NCBI GenBank assembly: GCA_905236405.1
Contig: CAJOQB010000101.1
Span: forward strand, 1-6,241
Direction: 5' to 3'
DNA: 6,241 nt
From: an uncultured Bacteroidales bacterium
GTDB lineage: Bacteria; Bacteroidota; Bacteroidia; Bacteroidales; P3
Shown here piece by piece: positions 4,902-6,241 of this stretch. Every line of letters starts with the position of its first letter. The first letter of the stretch is position 1. The position numbers and the translations under genes were made by a program. The notes under the pieces were generated by a model. That model had not been told where the DNA came from. It made no database searches and saw nothing but the letters and a program-made list of their open reading frames with translations.

Positions 4902-5966
4902 TTAGACAATCATGCCACTGGCCACCACCAAATGGGCGTCGTTGTCGTAGACCACACCATACTGCCCGGCAGCGATGCCCTGGATGGGGTCGTCGCTGAC
5001 AATGCGGTAACGGTCGCCGCCGATGTGGGAGAGATGGCCTTGATGGAACTCGGGGGTGTGCCGTATCTTGAACTTGACATCGATGGTGTCGAACTCGCCC
5101 CATATGTCTTTCGACAGATATTGGAAGCCCGCCAAGTCGATGACCGTGCCGTACTGGGTCACTGGGTCGTAGCCCTGCGACACATAGAGTGTGTTCTCCT
5201 CGATGTCCTTCTTCACCACAAACCAAGGGCCGCCACTAAGGTAAAGCCCCTTGCGCTGACCAATGGTGTGAAACCAATAGCCACGATGGGTGCCGAGGAC
5301 GCGTCCCGTCTCGAGTTCGACTATTTTCCCCTCGCGTTCGCCCAAATAACGTCGCAGGAAATCGTTGTAGTTGATTTTGCCAAGGAAACAGATGCCCTGG
5401 CTGTCCTTGCGTTCGGCACTGGGCAACTGCGCCTGCCGAGCGATGTCACGTACCTCGCTCTTCATCAGATGGCCGATGGGGAACATCAGGCGACTGATTT
5501 GGGCGAAGTTGAGTTGTGCCAAGAAGTCGGTCTGGTCCTTCACCGCATCTTTGGCCGTAGCGAGGAAAGGTGTGCCCTCCACATGGTCGATGGTGGCGTA
5601 ATGACCTGTGGCAATCATATCAAAGTCCTTTCCCCACCGCTGGTTGAAAGCGCCGAACTTGATGAGTTTGTTGCACATCATGTCGGGGTTGGGGGTCAAC
5701 CCCCGACGTACCGACTCGATGGTGTAGGAGACCACGTTGTCCCAATACTCTTGGTGCAACGACACCTCTTCGAAACGGCAACCGTACTTGCGGGCGATAT
5801 AGGAGGTAATCTCTATGTCTTCCTCGGCAGGACAGTCGATATAGCCTTCCTCGTCCTCCATACCGATACGGATATAGAACAGCGTGGGGTCGTAACCCTG
5901 CTCTTTGAGAAGGTGCACCACGACACTACTGTCGACACCGCCCGATACCAATGCTGCTATCTCCAT
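4902..5966 (-). CDS. mnmA: tRNA-specific 2-thiouridylase MnmA
   Basis: 354 residues, normal for the family. MnmA activates C2 of the wobble uridine in tRNA-Lys, Glu and Gln with ATP and inserts sulfur passed on as a persulfide, which improves decoding. Motifs in order: PP-loop SGGVDSS (8-14) at the N-terminus for ATP; TPNPDMMCNK (91-100) with the catalytic Asp95 and Cys98; ATGHYA (119-124); KDSQGICF (187-194) with the persulfide Cys193; GQRKGL (236-241); and a C-terminal beta-barrel domain to residue 354. Both Cys and the PP-loop are intact, so the enzyme should be active. The start is 12 bases after the thioesterase stop, indicating one transcript. Bacteroidota often carry several mnmA paralogues, so this need not be the only copy. 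The cytoplasmic role is well established for the family. Confidence 0.96.
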   Translation of the reverse strand: MEIAALVSGGVDSSVVVHLLKEQGYDPTLFYIRIGMEDEEGYIDCPAEEDIEITSYIARKYGCRFEEVSLHQEYWDNVVSYTIESVRRGLTPNPDMMCNKLIKFGAFNQRWGKDFDMIATGHYATIDHVEGTPFLATAKDAVKDQTDFLAQLNFAQISRLMFPIGHLMKSEVRDIARQAQLPSAERKDSQGICFLGKINYNDFLRRYLGEREGKIVELETGRVLGTHRGYWFHTIGQRKGLYLSGGPWFVVKKDIEENTLYVSQGYDPVTQYGTVIDLAGFQYLSKDIWGEFDTIDVKFKIRHTPEFHQGHLSHIGGDRYRIVSDDPIQGIAAGQYGVVYDNDAHLVVASGMIV

Positions 5967-5978
5967 GGAGGGTATGTT

Positions 5979-6241
5979 TTATTGGTTGGAAACTTTGGCG
6001 TCGACCTTGCGTTGGAACTTGTCGCTGTCGACGACGAAACGCTCGTGCCGTCCGCTGCCGATGAGTTCCACCTCGTCGTAGGCACGAACTTCGAACACCA
6101 GTCGACGACGGTCAATCTCGACCAACTCGCTCTCGCATCGTACCGTCATCCCTACTGGCGTTGCGGCGGTGTGGGCCACATCGACGTGGGTGCCGACGGT
6201 GCTCTGCCCTTCGTCGAGACAGGCGGAGACACTCTCAGCAC
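5979..6241 (-). CDS. FlK-like hotdog thioesterase (N-terminus outside window)
   Basis: 86 codons are visible before the TAA at 5979-5981. The frame is open to the right edge, so the GTG at 6179 is not the start. The visible part begins AESVSACLDEGQSTVGTHVD, then VAHTAATPVGMTV, ELVEIDRRRLVFEV, AYDEVELIGSGRHERFVVD. This matches the C-terminal two thirds of FlK-like acyl-CoA thioesterases (hotdog fold), which hydrolyse small acyl-CoA esters. The conserved His corresponds to VAH in the VAHTAATPVG motif, and GRHERFV is the usual closing strand. The catalytic Thr/Glu region upstream is not in the window. The natural substrate is unknown for most bacterial members; fluoroacetyl-CoA is only the substrate of the founding enzyme. 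Placed 12 bases before mnmA, it is probably co-transcribed with it. Confidence 0.82.
   Translation of the reverse strand, partial: AESVSACLDEGQSTVGTHVDVAHTAATPVGMTVRCESELVEIDRRRLVFEVRAYDEVELIGSGRHERFVVDSDKFQRKVDAKVSNQ

Overview
The window looks like a chromosomal segment from a fairly GC-rich member of the Bacteroidales (Bacteroidota). I infer this from four things: a near-consensus Bacteroidales promoter (TATCTTTG matching TAnnTTTG, with a -33 element about 19 bases upstream), a beta-barrel outer-membrane protein ending in Phe, a secreted family C69 dipeptidase, and a membrane-anchored AraC-type regulator. No genus can be assigned from the sequence alone.

Left part (1-550): the 3' end of a plus-strand beta-barrel outer-membrane protein gene. 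A strong stem-loop follows it and can end transcription from both sides. Middle part (about 555-1830), all minus strand: a 78-residue protein with an HU/IHF-like helical hairpin, an AT-rich intergenic stretch of about 420 bases, and a YoeB-type toxin gene preceded and overlapped by its antitoxin. The intergenic stretch carries four GTTAAC-centred palindromes spaced exactly 23 bp apart; the whole array is itself symmetric. This part has lower GC than its flanks (hand counts of single 60-base lines: about 27% in the array, about 45-58% over the toxin-antitoxin genes, about 58-70% in the flanks). It may be an accessory insertion.

Right part (1857-6241), all minus strand: transcription runs from the right edge through an FlK-like thioesterase (5' end outside the window), mnmA (tRNA 2-thiouridylase) and a seven-helix AraC-family regulator with a Pro-Glu linker. 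The C69 dipeptidase then follows from its own promoter and ends at a clear intrinsic terminator. The spacing of 12 and 42 bases suggests that thioesterase, mnmA and the regulator are co-transcribed. The regulator lies directly upstream of the dipeptidase promoter, so the dipeptidase is a plausible target, but no operator is identified.

The most unusual element is the 23-bp-period palindrome array next to the HU-like gene. The next most unusual is the membrane-bound AraC regulator with a repetitive acidic linker. Everything else matches known families.
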